A stretch of DNA of 64,000 nt from an uncultured Lachnospiraceae bacterium (GCA_910588965.1 CAJUSO010000001.1:83838-147837), one strand, 5' to 3'. Shown: positions 18,019 through 27,339, counted from the first letter of the stretch. Notes: a model not told the origin generated them from the letters alone. Program-made: numbers and translations.

Positions 18019-18594
18019 ATGTGCAAACGAGAACGAAAGAAAAAAGCATTAGAAGAAAGGGAAAAGGCGATAAGGGCAAAATGGAAAGAACTATGGGAAC
18101 AGGATCCATCCGCGGATGTCAAGGAAGACGGAAAATTTTTCTTGGAGTGGCTTGAGGCAAATATGGATTTCCTGTATAGTAGGAGGCGATGGAACAAATG
18201 GAAGAACTATGGTATGAAATTTGCCGTGCTGCTTGGGATCATAGTGGCATATGGTATAGTATTTCATTTGAGTTATAAAGAGGGGGCCATCAGCTTGATA
18301 ATAGGTTCGACAGCGTTATTTGTGCCGTCGTTTGTTTTGTATAAATGGATAAATGTAAGGAAGTACCAGGAAACATGGAGCCGTTTTTCGGCATTCCATT
18401 CCAGGATTCTCCAGGAGATGACGAAATATCTATATCGCATATCCCCATACGATCAGGGGGATGTGAAAAAACAATTCATAGAAAGTATTATAGGATTGGT
18501 AGAGCAGAATATAGAAAAATTCTGTAAGAATATGGAAGAAAAGGAAGAGAGGATGTTTTCAGGACTGGACTTAGGGGAGATAAAGGAACCTTAA
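18019..18594 (+). CDS. Two-TM accessory membrane protein of the RADAR operon (RdrD/SLATT-like)
   Basis: 191-aa protein. A strongly charged helical N-terminus (about residues 1-60) is followed by two membrane helices (about 66-84 and 90-110) joined by a very short loop, then a cytoplasmic helical tail. This layout fits the small SLATT-type membrane proteins (RdrD) that accompany some RADAR operons and are suspected of forming pores. Csx27-like RdrC proteins are the alternative. It follows rdrB by 98 nt and precedes a terminator, so it is the last gene of the unit. The ribosome site AGGGGG lies unusually close to the ATG. Confidence 0.65.
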   Translation: MCKRERKKKALEEREKAIRAKWKELWEQDPSADVKEDGKFFLEWLEANMDFLYSRRRWNKWKNYGMKFAVLLGIIVAYGIVFHLSYKEGAISLIIGSTALFVPSFVLYKWINVRKYQETWSRFSAFHSRILQEMTKYLYRISPYDQGDVKKQFIESIIGLVEQNIEKFCKNMEEKEERMFSGLDLGEIKEP

Positions 18595-18694
18595 AAAGTT
18601 TTGCCTGTTCTGGTTCCTGTAACTTATAAGCCGTTCATTTGCTAGATGGGATGCGGGCGTAAATGAAGGTAAAGAAAAAAGCAAGCAAATTATG

Positions 18695-18738
18695 GAGAGG
18701 ATGCCTTGGTTGTTGTTGAGGGTGTTCTCTCTTTTTTT
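18695..18738 (+). terminator. Intrinsic terminator of the RADAR operon
   Basis: GAGAGGATGCC (18695-18705) pairs with GGTGTTCTCTC (18721-18731) with three G-U pairs, and seven T follow. It closes the four-gene unit 10793-18594. Confidence 0.7.
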
Positions 18739-18880
18739 GGAAAGATTAAAAATACAAAATATCAAGTACAAACATAATACTTATATTTTTAAAATCTAAG
18801 ATAGGATTGTGGGGATATAGACAAAATGCCAGATGTGCGTGTAAAAATACTTGATATGATTAAAGGCAGGTAGGGCGACA

Positions 18881-18909
18881 TTGTCAAAATATGGCGATAA
18901 CAGTATAAT
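18881..18909 (+). promoter_or_regulatory. Sigma-A promoter of the type VII secretion locus
   Basis: TTGTCA (18881-18886) and TATAAT (18904-18909) with a 17-nt spacer. It lies about 130 nt before the first gene and after the RADAR terminator. A short hairpin with GATAAG/CTTATC arms (18931-18947) follows in the leader. Confidence 0.7.
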
Positions 18910-19040
18910 ATGATTAAGTCAGATAAAAGGGATAAGAAGGGCTTATCATATTGTATACGAAATATACCATACCAAGAATCCAGATGCCCTAAATAAGAAT
19001 CAAAAAATACTGCCAATATATTATTGAGGAGGATGTTGCT

Positions 19041-19610
19041 ATGAATGAAAGTGAATATCGGTATAAACAGTATCGCCAAAAATATTACGATTCATGTAAT
19101 GAGATTAGCAACTGTGATTACCATATTTACAATCTTAAAAATGAGCGGCGGCAAGTGGTTAACAGGATCAATCAGCTTAATACAGATATTAGAAACACCC
19201 AGGATGCCCTTGAAGGTTTGGATGCGGTCATAAGACGGGAAGGCAGTTTAAATGATAAGCTTAGGGATGTTGCAGATAAGACAAACCAAGCTGCGGCGAA
19301 TTTCAGCGGAATGGTTCATGCAAGCGATGTGAAAAGTAAAAACATAATAGATGTATATGGTGATGAAACTGCGAAAACCCAAACGACGCTCAACAATGTA
19401 TGGGATACGCTGAAATCAAGGAAAAACAATCTCAATACAAGGCTCGCTGGCTTACAGGCTGAATTAAATCGGACAAGGAGTGAATTGCAGGATGCTGATA
19501 ACAGGATTAGAGGATTAAATTCCGATATGTCGTATTGGAAACGGCAGAAATCTAGCAATTATTATAATATGGAATATTACAGAAGGAAAATGCTGCAGGA
19601 GGCAGGGTGA
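19041..19610 (+). CDS. Coiled-coil protein, first gene of the type VII secretion locus
   Basis: 189-aa soluble protein, nearly all helical. It has heptad-like stretches at about residues 30-60 (NLKNERRQVVNRINQLNTDI) and 120-165 (LKSRKNNLNTRLAGLQAEL), a central GMVHASDVKSKNI turn, and an aromatic C-terminus. AGGAGGATG precedes the ATG. Similar long helical proteins (DUF5082/LXG-type chaperone-like) sit at the start of Firmicutes type VII loci and may pair with secreted substrates. That role is inferred. It is followed closely by two very small ORFs and the TPR gene. Confidence 0.65.
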   Translation: MNESEYRYKQYRQKYYDSCNEISNCDYHIYNLKNERRQVVNRINQLNTDIRNTQDALEGLDAVIRREGSLNDKLRDVADKTNQAAANFSGMVHASDVKSKNIIDVYGDETAKTQTTLNNVWDTLKSRKNNLNTRLAGLQAELNRTRSELQDADNRIRGLNSDMSYWKRQKSSNYYNMEYYRRKMLQEAG

Positions 19611-19615
19611 AAAAC

Positions 19616-19774
19616 ATGTGTGGCTCCGATTCTTTTGGCTCTTTCCAAAAGAGCAGTGAACCGTTCATTACAGACACAGCCTGTATTGGCAGTAATGCGG
19701 CAGGGATTGTCAACCAGCGTAAGGATGATTGCAGGTGTTTCTGGATTAGGAACATCATGAGCAGGTGGCATTGA
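19616..19774 (+). CDS. Small ORF, function unknown
   Basis: 52 codons from ATG at 19616, 5 nt after the previous stop, with AGGAGG upstream (slightly long spacing). The product (MCGSDSFGSFQKSSEPF start) is Cys/Ser-rich and matches nothing recognised. Its stop overlaps a TTG that could start the next small ORF. It may be a real small gene or the front half of a frameshifted one. Confidence 0.3.
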   Translation: MCGSDSFGSFQKSSEPFITDTACIGSNAAGIVNQRKDDCRCFWIRNIMSRWH

Positions 19775-19902
19775 AGATATTTGATGCGCCTTATGGCACG
19801 GATTTGTGCTGGTTGTATGAAGGGGATACGCATATAGGTTTTTATGATTTGATTTTAAAGAAAGATACAACGATAGATGAAATCTTAAATGGAGAGAGGT
19901 GA
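19771..19902 (+). CDS. Small ORF with possible TTG start
   Basis: 43 codons from a TTG that overlaps the previous stop as TTGA, the same junction seen between the genes at 19908 and 21416. The product (IFDAPYGTDLCWLYEG, then THIGFYDLIL) has an alternating strand pattern like a small beta-rich or ubiquitin-like domain, but no family is assigned. Could be joined to the preceding ORF by a frameshift. Confidence 0.35.
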   Translation: MKIFDAPYGTDLCWLYEGDTHIGFYDLILKKDTTIDEILNGER

Positions 19903-19907
19903 TTAAA

Positions 19908-21419
19908 ATGCCAAATGAGAAAGTGGTACAGCTGTTGTCAGATTCGCGCCTTGCATTTTTGAATCAGCAGAACAATGTAGCGCTGGATTTGGCAAATCAG
20001 GCCATCAAGCTTGATTCCCAAAATGCTGATGCCTATAAATGTGCAGGCAATGCCTTGATGTCTATGGAACGCTATGGGGATGCTATTAAAGAGTATAGCC
20101 TTGCTGTAAAATATGATGCAGGTAACGGCAACCGTTACTTTGATTTGGGGTTTGCGCAGGCAACAGATGAAAGATTGGCAGATGCGCTTAAGAACCTTGC
20201 AAAAGCGGATGAACTGGGATGCATACCTGAAAATACTATCCAGCTTTATAACCTGCTTGGGATCATCTGCTTTGATATCGGCAGATATGATGATGCGCTT
20301 ATCAATCTGAATAAAGCGGAGCAGCTTGTTGGCGTGAATTTGGATATCCTACAGCGCAAAGCGATTATCTATGGCATTAAGAATGATATCCGTAGGGGCT
20401 TGCAAGTTGCGAACCAGATAAAATTAATTGCCCCATCGGAATACATAGGTTACCAAATTGCTTTCAAGCTGCTTATTCAGGCAGAACGTTTGGATATTGC
20501 CCAGATAGAACTGCATAAAGCGGCAAAGTATGCGGTGCGGACAAATGATTTTTATTTTGACCAAATGAACCTTGAACTTGAAAAATACAAGATTGATAAG
20601 GATAAAGCCCATTTCCCAAGAGTACTTGAGATTATTCAAGCAGCGTTGGAAACAGTAGAGCCGCAAATCAAGAATGTTACGGAATGTTATATAAATGCGG
20701 CAGAGATTTATCTGCAGATGGAAAATGCGGATAAGACATTGGAATGCCTGGATGCTGCACAGGCCCCGGCTGAAGCATATAATAATGGGTTTGCCATTAT
20801 TGATGAGGAACTTGCACCCCCAGCCGAATTGGATGAATATGCTATAGAGGAGATGATCGAGGCAGACCGGGAAAAAATAGAGGAAGAAATGGGGGAATAT
20901 GGGCTGGAGGAACTTGTTGAAAATACAGAACCGAACGAAGATGGCGAACGTGAATTTTTTACAGAATTGGAAGAAGGGGAAGTAGGGGACACCCCGACGT
21001 TTCGCTTAGATGGCCTGGGGGAATATGAATTATCAGGTGAGGACAAAGACCAAATCAACCGTTTGTATATTGGCGCGTATACTCTTAAAAAGGATTTCGG
21101 AAAAGTGGTTACATATGCGAAGGCGCTGCAGGCAAGCCAAGGCATACAGAATATTTATATTGGCAAATATACGGAGGCAAATGCACGGAAGGAGATGGGT
21201 GCAGCAGATGCGGAGGAAAAATACAGGGAAATTGCCAGATTCTTCCGCGATGCAATGATAAAAGATCCCACGGATATTGTAGCAGTGACATTCCGCGTCC
21301 AATGCTGTATTGATATGGGTGATTACAAAGAAGCGGAGGAAGTGTGCCGTCTCCTGGCAAGAGAGGTCAGGGAACCTTTGCTTGAAAAAATTGCAGAAGC
21401 GAAGTCGGGGGGTGATTGA
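19908..21419 (+). CDS. TPR-repeat protein of the type VII locus
   Basis: 503-aa soluble protein. TPR units are clear in the first ~200 residues (ALDLANQAIKLDSQNADAYKCAGNAL, then YGDAIKEYSLAVKYD and YDDALINLNKAEQL). A strongly acidic linker follows around residues 300-370, then further TPR-like helices at the C-terminus. TPR proteins bind partner proteins. Here it probably organises or escorts type VII components, an inference from its position. GAGAGG precedes the ATG at 19908. A GTG at 19899 is less favoured. The stop overlaps the next start. Confidence 0.75.
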   Translation: MPNEKVVQLLSDSRLAFLNQQNNVALDLANQAIKLDSQNADAYKCAGNALMSMERYGDAIKEYSLAVKYDAGNGNRYFDLGFAQATDERLADALKNLAKADELGCIPENTIQLYNLLGIICFDIGRYDDALINLNKAEQLVGVNLDILQRKAIIYGIKNDIRRGLQVANQIKLIAPSEYIGYQIAFKLLIQAERLDIAQIELHKAAKYAVRTNDFYFDQMNLELEKYKIDKDKAHFPRVLEIIQAALETVEPQIKNVTECYINAAEIYLQMENADKTLECLDAAQAPAEAYNNGFAIIDEELAPPAELDEYAIEEMIEADREKIEEEMGEYGLEELVENTEPNEDGEREFFTELEEGEVGDTPTFRLDGLGEYELSGEDKDQINRLYIGAYTLKKDFGKVVTYAKALQASQGIQNIYIGKYTEANARKEMGAADAEEKYREIARFFRDAMIKDPTDIVAVTFRVQCCIDMGDYKEAEEVCRLLAREVREPLLEKIAEAKSGGD

Positions 21420-21739
21420 TATTGTTAATATCACGCGATATTCTTCTGGATGACACGGCGTTTTTAACGGCCTCGTCTGATATGGGGGCATTAAAAACCA
21501 GGACTGAGGCACTGAAAACAAAGCTGGAGCAGATGTATAAGGATTTAACGGCTGCAGTGGATACCCCGGCCGGAAAAGCCGTTGAAACAACAGCAATGAA
21601 TGTCCTGATAAAACCGATTGACGATATGCTGCTTGTTATTAGCCATATTTCGTCGACGCTTTCAGAAATAATTGGGACAGGCCATTATAAAGATGTGTTT
21701 GTTAAGTTCGAGGAACTTAATGCAAGCATAAAATTTTAA
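21416..21739 (+). CDS. WXG100-size helical protein (A) of the type VII locus
   Basis: 107-aa protein, TTG start overlapping the TPR gene stop (TTGA), with GGGGGTG just upstream. It is predicted as two long helices around a central TPAGKAVETTAM segment. It lacks a strict W-x-G motif but has the size, the helix-turn-helix layout and the position of ESX/WXG100 partners. It may be a chaperone or heterodimer partner rather than a secreted substrate. Confidence 0.55.
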   Translation: MILLISRDILLDDTAFLTASSDMGALKTRTEALKTKLEQMYKDLTAAVDTPAGKAVETTAMNVLIKPIDDMLLVISHISSTLSEIIGTGHYKDVFVKFEELNASIKF

Positions 21740-21765
21740 TATGAAATAATGAGGAGGAAAAGATT

Positions 21766-22095
21766 ATGGCGATGGGAAGTACAGGAACAGTTAATATTAC
21801 AGCAAAGATGATGCAAGACATTGTGCAGGCTGTTGAGGAGTATCAGTCAAAGGCGTCCGCCCTTGCTGGGGAATTAGACAGTGCGGTCACAGGCCTTATT
21901 CCGGGCAGTTTTGAGGGTGCGGCAGCAGCTGGATTTAAAGCCTTTTACGATAAAACATTTACATCGGAGGAAGGCGTCAATAAAGGGATTGAAAACCTGT
22001 TAAATACGATAAAGCAAATTGCAGAGGAAACGTTAAAGGCAATTCCTGGCTCTAATGGTTTGGATGATAAGCTTGCAGATGAAAACAATCAGTAA
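21766..22095 (+). CDS. WXG100-family-like protein (B)
   Basis: 109-aa protein with a first helix rich in Ala/Glu, a turn GSFEGAAAAGFKAFYD (an F-x-G form of the W-x-G turn), and a second helix. This is the EsxA-type hairpin that type VII machines export as dimers. A GAGGAGGAAAAG site precedes the ATG. It is followed at once by another protein of exactly the same length, so the two may be partners. Confidence 0.7.
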   Translation: MAMGSTGTVNITAKMMQDIVQAVEEYQSKASALAGELDSAVTGLIPGSFEGAAAAGFKAFYDKTFTSEEGVNKGIENLLNTIKQIAEETLKAIPGSNGLDDKLADENNQ

Positions 22096-22128
22096 CGAAC
22101 GGTTAAATAGAAAAGGAGGAAGATTACA

Positions 22129-22458
22129 GTGGCAGATTGCAGGATTGTAAATCAAAGCATGACAGACGCGGTCAATACGATAGGAGGCAGTGTGGAGGGC
22201 AGCTTGGAAGGGATAGCGCTTTCCTATAAGAACGACGGTGATGCTTTCATGGAAGCATTAAATAATGCAATTTCTACAATGGAGGGTGAGGCAAAAGATG
22301 CCCTGGAAGCATTTTTTAGGGATAAGGTACAGCCATTTATCACAGAGGGGGTGCCGAACGCTGTCAAATCTACGGCAATGCTCTTAGAAGCGAACCGAAA
22401 GAACTTTGAGGATGTTGACAGGAAGATTGCAGAAAGCATAAGCGGTGGTGGACAATAA
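22129..22458 (+). CDS. WXG100-size helical protein (C)
   Basis: 109-aa protein from a GTG at 22129 with AAAGGAGGA upstream. Two long helices flank a KDALEAFFRDKVQPFI turn. It has no W-x-G. It ends in a Gly-rich tail (ESISGGGQ), as does the protein at 29089, which may be a shared export or flexible tail. Likely partner of protein B in a secreted or chaperone pair. Confidence 0.55.
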   Translation: MADCRIVNQSMTDAVNTIGGSVEGSLEGIALSYKNDGDAFMEALNNAISTMEGEAKDALEAFFRDKVQPFITEGVPNAVKSTAMLLEANRKNFEDVDRKIAESISGGGQ

Positions 22459-22575
22459 ACGGATGGCTAGGGCTGCCGCATTAACCTTTTTATGCAAGGG
22501 GTTGAAACAGTTTGTATGGGGGGCTTGTGTGGCAGCCTGCTTTTTGGAACATCAATAGATAAGGATGGAACCGAT

Positions 22576-23967
22576 ATGGCTTTTAATATACTGTCTTCAG
22601 ATGAGATAGAACTGCTTACCGACAATCAGCGTAAAAGTTATGAAAAAGAACTTGCTATTTATAACGAACGGGTGGAATTTGTAGAGCAGATGGAAAGGTT
22701 TGAAAATATGGTAATCTTGCCATATGAACCAGAATTTCCACCTATATCGGATATTAGCCAGATTCCGAAAAAAGAATTTGTAAAACCTGAATATGAAATG
22801 TTGGAAATTGTACCAATTGAAAAACCAGAACATATGGAAACGGCCGTTCGCTTTGCCAAATTGGACGCAGTAGATGTTCCCAAATATGGGGAAATGAAAA
22901 GTGTAACAGTGTGGCATTTGAAAAAGGTGGAGCAAGAAGAACCTGCCTTACCGAGAATTATCAAAACGACAGTTCCTAACCATTCATTTGCAAAGGGCGG
23001 ACAACAGCAGCCTATATTGCCAGCAAGCATCAAAATAAGTATACCAGGCAATACATTCAAAAAATTTGAGCAGGCAAGTCCAAGCCTTCCTAGTAAGGAA
23101 AACACACAAAACTTGGCAAGATCACTTTTTGAGCCTGTTACAATGGATGCTTCTGCTATTATGGCGGACATTCCAGGAGGGGCTGTTCCGGCAGTTGAAA
23201 TTCCTACATTTGCAGTAGCCCCAAGGGCAAGTGTAACAAAATCATTGTCTTTGGCAAATCCTGTTATGCCAAGGCTTCCCCAAATGCCAGATAGAATGCC
23301 AAGTAACATTCCGTTTTGCGCACCTGATATTCAACAGATGGAACTGCCAGGCGTTCCCAAAGCTACAATTCCGAGCACAAGGTTAATGAAAACAGATGCA
23401 GCTACTGAAGTTGCGGTGCCAGGACACAGGATGCCAGAAGTGCCTAAGCTGGCAGTAAAATTTTCTGAAATAAATATAGCAAAAATAGTGGAGGCGGAAG
23501 TTCCTGAAACGCCAAAAGTATTTGATGTTCCTATTATTCAGGCCTCAACTTTGGAACCGATAATCCAGGGAAAAGGGTTACCGATGGTTCAGAAGGCTGG
23601 AATTCCAGCAAAGGAATTTAGGAAAGGGGAGTATGCAGTATCTGGTTTGCCTAAGGTTGTTGCGCCTAAGCCAAGTATGCCCTTATTTTTTGGGCCAAAA
23701 CATCAAGAACCTATGTTTCCTCAGATTATGAAACCCGGTATGGTGCCAAAAGGAAATCATAAACTGGCTGTTGACAGTACGCCTAGGATAGAGCGTCCAT
23801 CCATTAATATTTTTTTTGTAGAGCCATACAAAAAAATCCATACGGAGGCAAGAGGGCTGCCAACCGTACAAGCAGTTGATGTTCCAGATGTCTGTACGGA
23901 GGAGATGCTTGAAATACTATTACCATCTTTGGAAAAAGATGGGATAGGGAAAGGGGCGCTTGGATGA
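22576..23967 (+). CDS. Proline-rich extended repeat protein of the type VII locus
   Basis: 463-aa protein with no recognised domain. After a short charged helical N-terminus (to about residue 60) it is built of degenerate repeats with a Val/Leu/Ile-Pro beat, for example PALPRIIKTTVPNHSF, PILPASIKISIPGNTF, GVPKATIPSTRL. It has no signal peptide or membrane helix. This composition suggests a long extended strand or tether. ATG at 22576 follows AAGGATGGA. A longer frame from 22492 lacks a good site. It overlaps the essC start (ATGA), which ties it to the secretion ATPase. Confidence 0.65.
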   Translation: MAFNILSSDEIELLTDNQRKSYEKELAIYNERVEFVEQMERFENMVILPYEPEFPPISDISQIPKKEFVKPEYEMLEIVPIEKPEHMETAVRFAKLDAVDVPKYGEMKSVTVWHLKKVEQEEPALPRIIKTTVPNHSFAKGGQQQPILPASIKISIPGNTFKKFEQASPSLPSKENTQNLARSLFEPVTMDASAIMADIPGGAVPAVEIPTFAVAPRASVTKSLSLANPVMPRLPQMPDRMPSNIPFCAPDIQQMELPGVPKATIPSTRLMKTDAATEVAVPGHRMPEVPKLAVKFSEINIAKIVEAEVPETPKVFDVPIIQASTLEPIIQGKGLPMVQKAGIPAKEFRKGEYAVSGLPKVVAPKPSMPLFFGPKHQEPMFPQIMKPGMVPKGNHKLAVDSTPRIERPSINIFFVEPYKKIHTEARGLPTVQAVDVPDVCTEEMLEILLPSLEKDGIGKGALG

Positions 23968-26900
23968 AAAACAATGAGATTATGATTTCGGTACGGTTTG
24001 AATGTGAAAGTTTTTCTGATGAGATTACTTTGCTTATTATCAAAGATATTACGCTCAAGGAATTGATAGAAGCGATATATTATGGGCTGATAAAGTCAAA
24101 TAAAGAATCGGATAAATATAGAAAACATTTTCAGCTGATGGAAAAATATTTGAAGACAAGGAAAGAACTTCAGGTTCTTTATAATGCAAAGGGGGATTTC
24201 AATGTAATTGATTTTACGGATAAATATATCGTTAAGGATGAAAATGGAAAAGACAAACACTTGAACATATTTGACAAAAGGGTTGATGATTTGGGTTTTG
24301 TAACTTCCAGTATGCTGTTGTTTACAACGAATACAGAGATTGAACCGCATGCCTTGTTTTCCAAAACAGAAAATAGCTACATACTAAAAGCCAATGATAG
24401 CCTAGAATATAATATTAGTACACGCCGTCTGAATGTGATTGAGCCATCTGTCATTGACATTTTACCGCCGACGGAGATGCCGCAAAAAAGTAAGCAGAGA
24501 TTGCTGGATGTAATTATTCCAACCGTATTGTCTGCAGGCGGCATGATTGTAGCGCGTTATATTATTCAGCTGCTTTCACCAAGCGCAAGCAGTATGGGAA
24601 ATACCATGATAATGATGTCTGGTGCAATGGCTGTTGTTGCCTTTGTTACTTCATTTTATAATTTTCGGAAGCAAAAACGTGAATATAAGGAAAGCCTAGA
24701 AGAGTGGAAAAAGAATTACGAACATTATATTGCCAGGAAAATTGCTACCATAAAAGAATGGCAAGAAAGTGATATTAAATACTTAAACAGTACCTATCCA
24801 GACATGGGTGTGCTTTTTGCCAATACAGCTAATATAGACAGTTCCATTTTCTCCCGTTCACAAAATGACAATGACTTTATGCGTATTTCCCTTGGCGCCT
24901 CCGAAGAGGTGAAGCCTTTGTTTGATATTAAATCTGAGAAAAAAGATGTAATTTCATATGATATATATTATAAAAAAATTGGTGACAGAATAAAGATTTT
25001 TGTGCCAGGGAAAAAAGAGGAGAAACGGCGCAAAAAATTAACGCCGGATGAATTGGCGGAAGAAGATAAGAACAAGTTCCTGCTTACGGAATTACCTTAT
25101 GTGTTTGCGAATAAAGGAATTGACCTTGCGGATAACAAGGACATTATTGGCTTTAACTATCTGCGCAGTGATGATGGCAGTAAGCCTCCGCTGCTTGTCG
25201 ATTTGAAAGAAAGCGGCGCCTTGGGGGTTATTTCAAATGATAGCCAGATTTCGAGAGATTTTGTCCAGCATATTGTATTTGAGCTTGCTTATTACCATTC
25301 CCCAGAGGATTTGCAGTTTGTATTTTTCTTTGACAGAAAATATGAACAAGAAATCTTTAGGCTGGAAAGAGAATTGTTAAAGTTAAAGAATGAGGGAGGG
25401 ATTGGAGAGGAAATACAAGCGAAGAAAAGAGAGGTTCAAGAAGCGAAAATCCATTTGCAGGAAGCTTTGCAGAATTATAAATATCTTCCGCACACAAATG
25501 AACTGTTTGACGGGGTCTCGCAGTTTGTATTTAATAAAGAAAGTTCAGGTATTGTTTTTGGGCAATTGTTAAGTATTATGAATGGGCGCAGTAAAAGTAA
25601 AAAAGAAGATGACGGTGAGAAAGGTTCTGGGCTGAAACAGACGCAGATTGTTTGTGTTGTTTTTGATGATTATAATATAAAGGAAGCAGGTTTTTCAAAG
25701 TTTATGCCTGAGGTTCCCAAAGAGGGGGAAGCCTATGTGAATGAAAATGGCTTGACGTTTATCTTTATTCAGGATGTCAAAGATAAGCTGCCTAAATATT
25801 GCGGAAATATTATTAATATTGATAAGGATAATCCCAAAAACAGGCTTAGCAGCTTGCGTTACAATGTACTTAGCCGTGAGACACTGAATGTTTTAAGTGA
25901 AAACACAGGCGGCCAAAAGGGTGGGCTGGCAAAGGACACAGACAAGCTGATTGAATATAAAGCCTTCCAGAACAAATATATTTTTGGCCAGCAGGGAAAA
26001 TATACGGAAAAGTTCACAAAGGCTTTTAAACAGCTGAGTGCAATTTACTATACACGGGTTGCTGAAAATGGGAAAGTACCGTCAGTGGTAACACTCTTTG
26101 AACTTTGGGGCTATAATTCTGAGAGCGTCAGTAAAGGCGAGCCCAGACAAAAAATGTTGGAAAGCTGGAAGGATGTGGAGAGGAATGATATTACCCGCAA
26201 CCTTTGTGTACCAATTGGGGCAAATGAACATGGTTTTACATACCTTGATTTATATGAAAAGGCAGATGGGCCGCATATGCTGGTAGCAGGTACTACAGGT
26301 TCTGGTAAATCTGAGACGATTATAACGTATTTAATTGGTTTATGTATGAAGTTTTCGCCAATGGATTTAAATTTAATGCTTGTGGATATGAAAGGCGGAG
26401 GGTTTTCCGACCGTTTGGGTAACCTGCCCCATTGTGTGGGTGCAGTCACTGATACTGCAGGTGAGGAGGAAGGGACCTCTGCGGCATATATGCTGAAACG
26501 TTTCCTACAGTCGCTGAATGCAGAAATAAAGCGCCGGAAACTTCTGCTCACTAGATTAGGAGTGGATAATGTAGATTCCTATATCCGTGCGCTGCGCATA
26601 ATTAAAGAGATAAAATGTATGGAAAATACTGGGGAAAGCCGGGAAAATATTGATAAACAGAAGAAAAAACTAAATGATAAGCAAAAAGAGGCGTTAAACA
26701 AAGATTTGGAGGAGTTATCCACGCTTTCGCATCTTGTTTTGGTTGTGGACGAATTTACGGAGTTAAAGAGGTTTTCCAGTGAAAGCAGCGATATTGATTT
26801 TATTACTGAGATTACTACTATTGCCCGCGTAGGCCGGACGCTTGGTTTCCATATTATTTTGGTATCGCAGAATATTGAGGGGGCGATTACGGACGATATC

Positions 26901-27338
26901 CGCGTAAATTCGAAGGCAAGGATTTGTTTAAAAGTTGCTACAAAACAGGCTTCTAAGGAGATGATTGACAGCCCTGCCGCCGCAGCACCGACTATGCCAT
27001 TGAATGGGCGCGCTTACTTGCTGGTGGGGACAGGATCGCGTTTCGAATATTTCCAGTCAGCATACACAGGTGCGAACAGGAACATGGATATTAAGCTGCC
27101 AGTATCGGTTACAGAAGTCCCAGATTCAGGTGAATTTAACCCTAGCTTCTATTTTTCGGAAAAGGATAATGAGAAGGACCGAAAGAAAAACGCCAATGTC
27201 AGCGAATATGACACCCAGCTTGCTTATATTACAAAGACAATTATTGCGATGAGCAAGGACATGGAAAAGCCGAAACAAATATTCCTACCGCCGCTCCCGG
27301 AAATAATTGTTGACAATACGGATTGGAGGTTTGCGTGA
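23964..27338 (+). CDS. essC: EssC-type FtsK/SpoIIIE ATPase, N-terminal part of a split EssC
   Basis: 1124-aa membrane ATPase, the motor of the type VII system. The N-terminal ~180 residues form a soluble domain in the place of the FHA/ubiquitin-like modules of EssC. Two membrane helices follow at about 183-205 and 211-233. A degenerate ATPase-like region comes next, then a complete FtsK domain with Walker A GTTGSGKS at 776-783, DMKGGG after it, and Walker B LVVDEF at about 926-931. It ends soon after this first active domain, whereas EssC normally continues with two more. Those are in the next gene, 1 nt away. ATG overlaps the preceding stop. Confidence 0.9.
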   Translation: MKNNEIMISVRFECESFSDEITLLIIKDITLKELIEAIYYGLIKSNKESDKYRKHFQLMEKYLKTRKELQVLYNAKGDFNVIDFTDKYIVKDENGKDKHLNIFDKRVDDLGFVTSSMLLFTTNTEIEPHALFSKTENSYILKANDSLEYNISTRRLNVIEPSVIDILPPTEMPQKSKQRLLDVIIPTVLSAGGMIVARYIIQLLSPSASSMGNTMIMMSGAMAVVAFVTSFYNFRKQKREYKESLEEWKKNYEHYIARKIATIKEWQESDIKYLNSTYPDMGVLFANTANIDSSIFSRSQNDNDFMRISLGASEEVKPLFDIKSEKKDVISYDIYYKKIGDRIKIFVPGKKEEKRRKKLTPDELAEEDKNKFLLTELPYVFANKGIDLADNKDIIGFNYLRSDDGSKPPLLVDLKESGALGVISNDSQISRDFVQHIVFELAYYHSPEDLQFVFFFDRKYEQEIFRLERELLKLKNEGGIGEEIQAKKREVQEAKIHLQEALQNYKYLPHTNELFDGVSQFVFNKESSGIVFGQLLSIMNGRSKSKKEDDGEKGSGLKQTQIVCVVFDDYNIKEAGFSKFMPEVPKEGEAYVNENGLTFIFIQDVKDKLPKYCGNIINIDKDNPKNRLSSLRYNVLSRETLNVLSENTGGQKGGLAKDTDKLIEYKAFQNKYIFGQQGKYTEKFTKAFKQLSAIYYTRVAENGKVPSVVTLFELWGYNSESVSKGEPRQKMLESWKDVERNDITRNLCVPIGANEHGFTYLDLYEKADGPHMLVAGTTGSGKSETIITYLIGLCMKFSPMDLNLMLVDMKGGGFSDRLGNLPHCVGAVTDTAGEEEGTSAAYMLKRFLQSLNAEIKRRKLLLTRLGVDNVDSYIRALRIIKEIKCMENTGESRENIDKQKKKLNDKQKEALNKDLEELSTLSHLVLVVDEFTELKRFSSESSDIDFITEITTIARVGRTLGFHIILVSQNIEGAITDDIRVNSKARICLKVATKQASKEMIDSPAAAAPTMPLNGRAYLLVGTGSRFEYFQSAYTGANRNMDIKLPVSVTEVPDSGEFNPSFYFSEKDNEKDRKKNANVSEYDTQLAYITKTIIAMSKDMEKPKQIFLPPLPEIIVDNTDWRFA

Positions 27339-27339
27339 G

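Noticed and set aside
22659..23309. 216-codon minus-strand ORF
   Set aside because: Antisense shadow of the proline-rich repeat gene. Its low-complexity product follows from that gene's composition.
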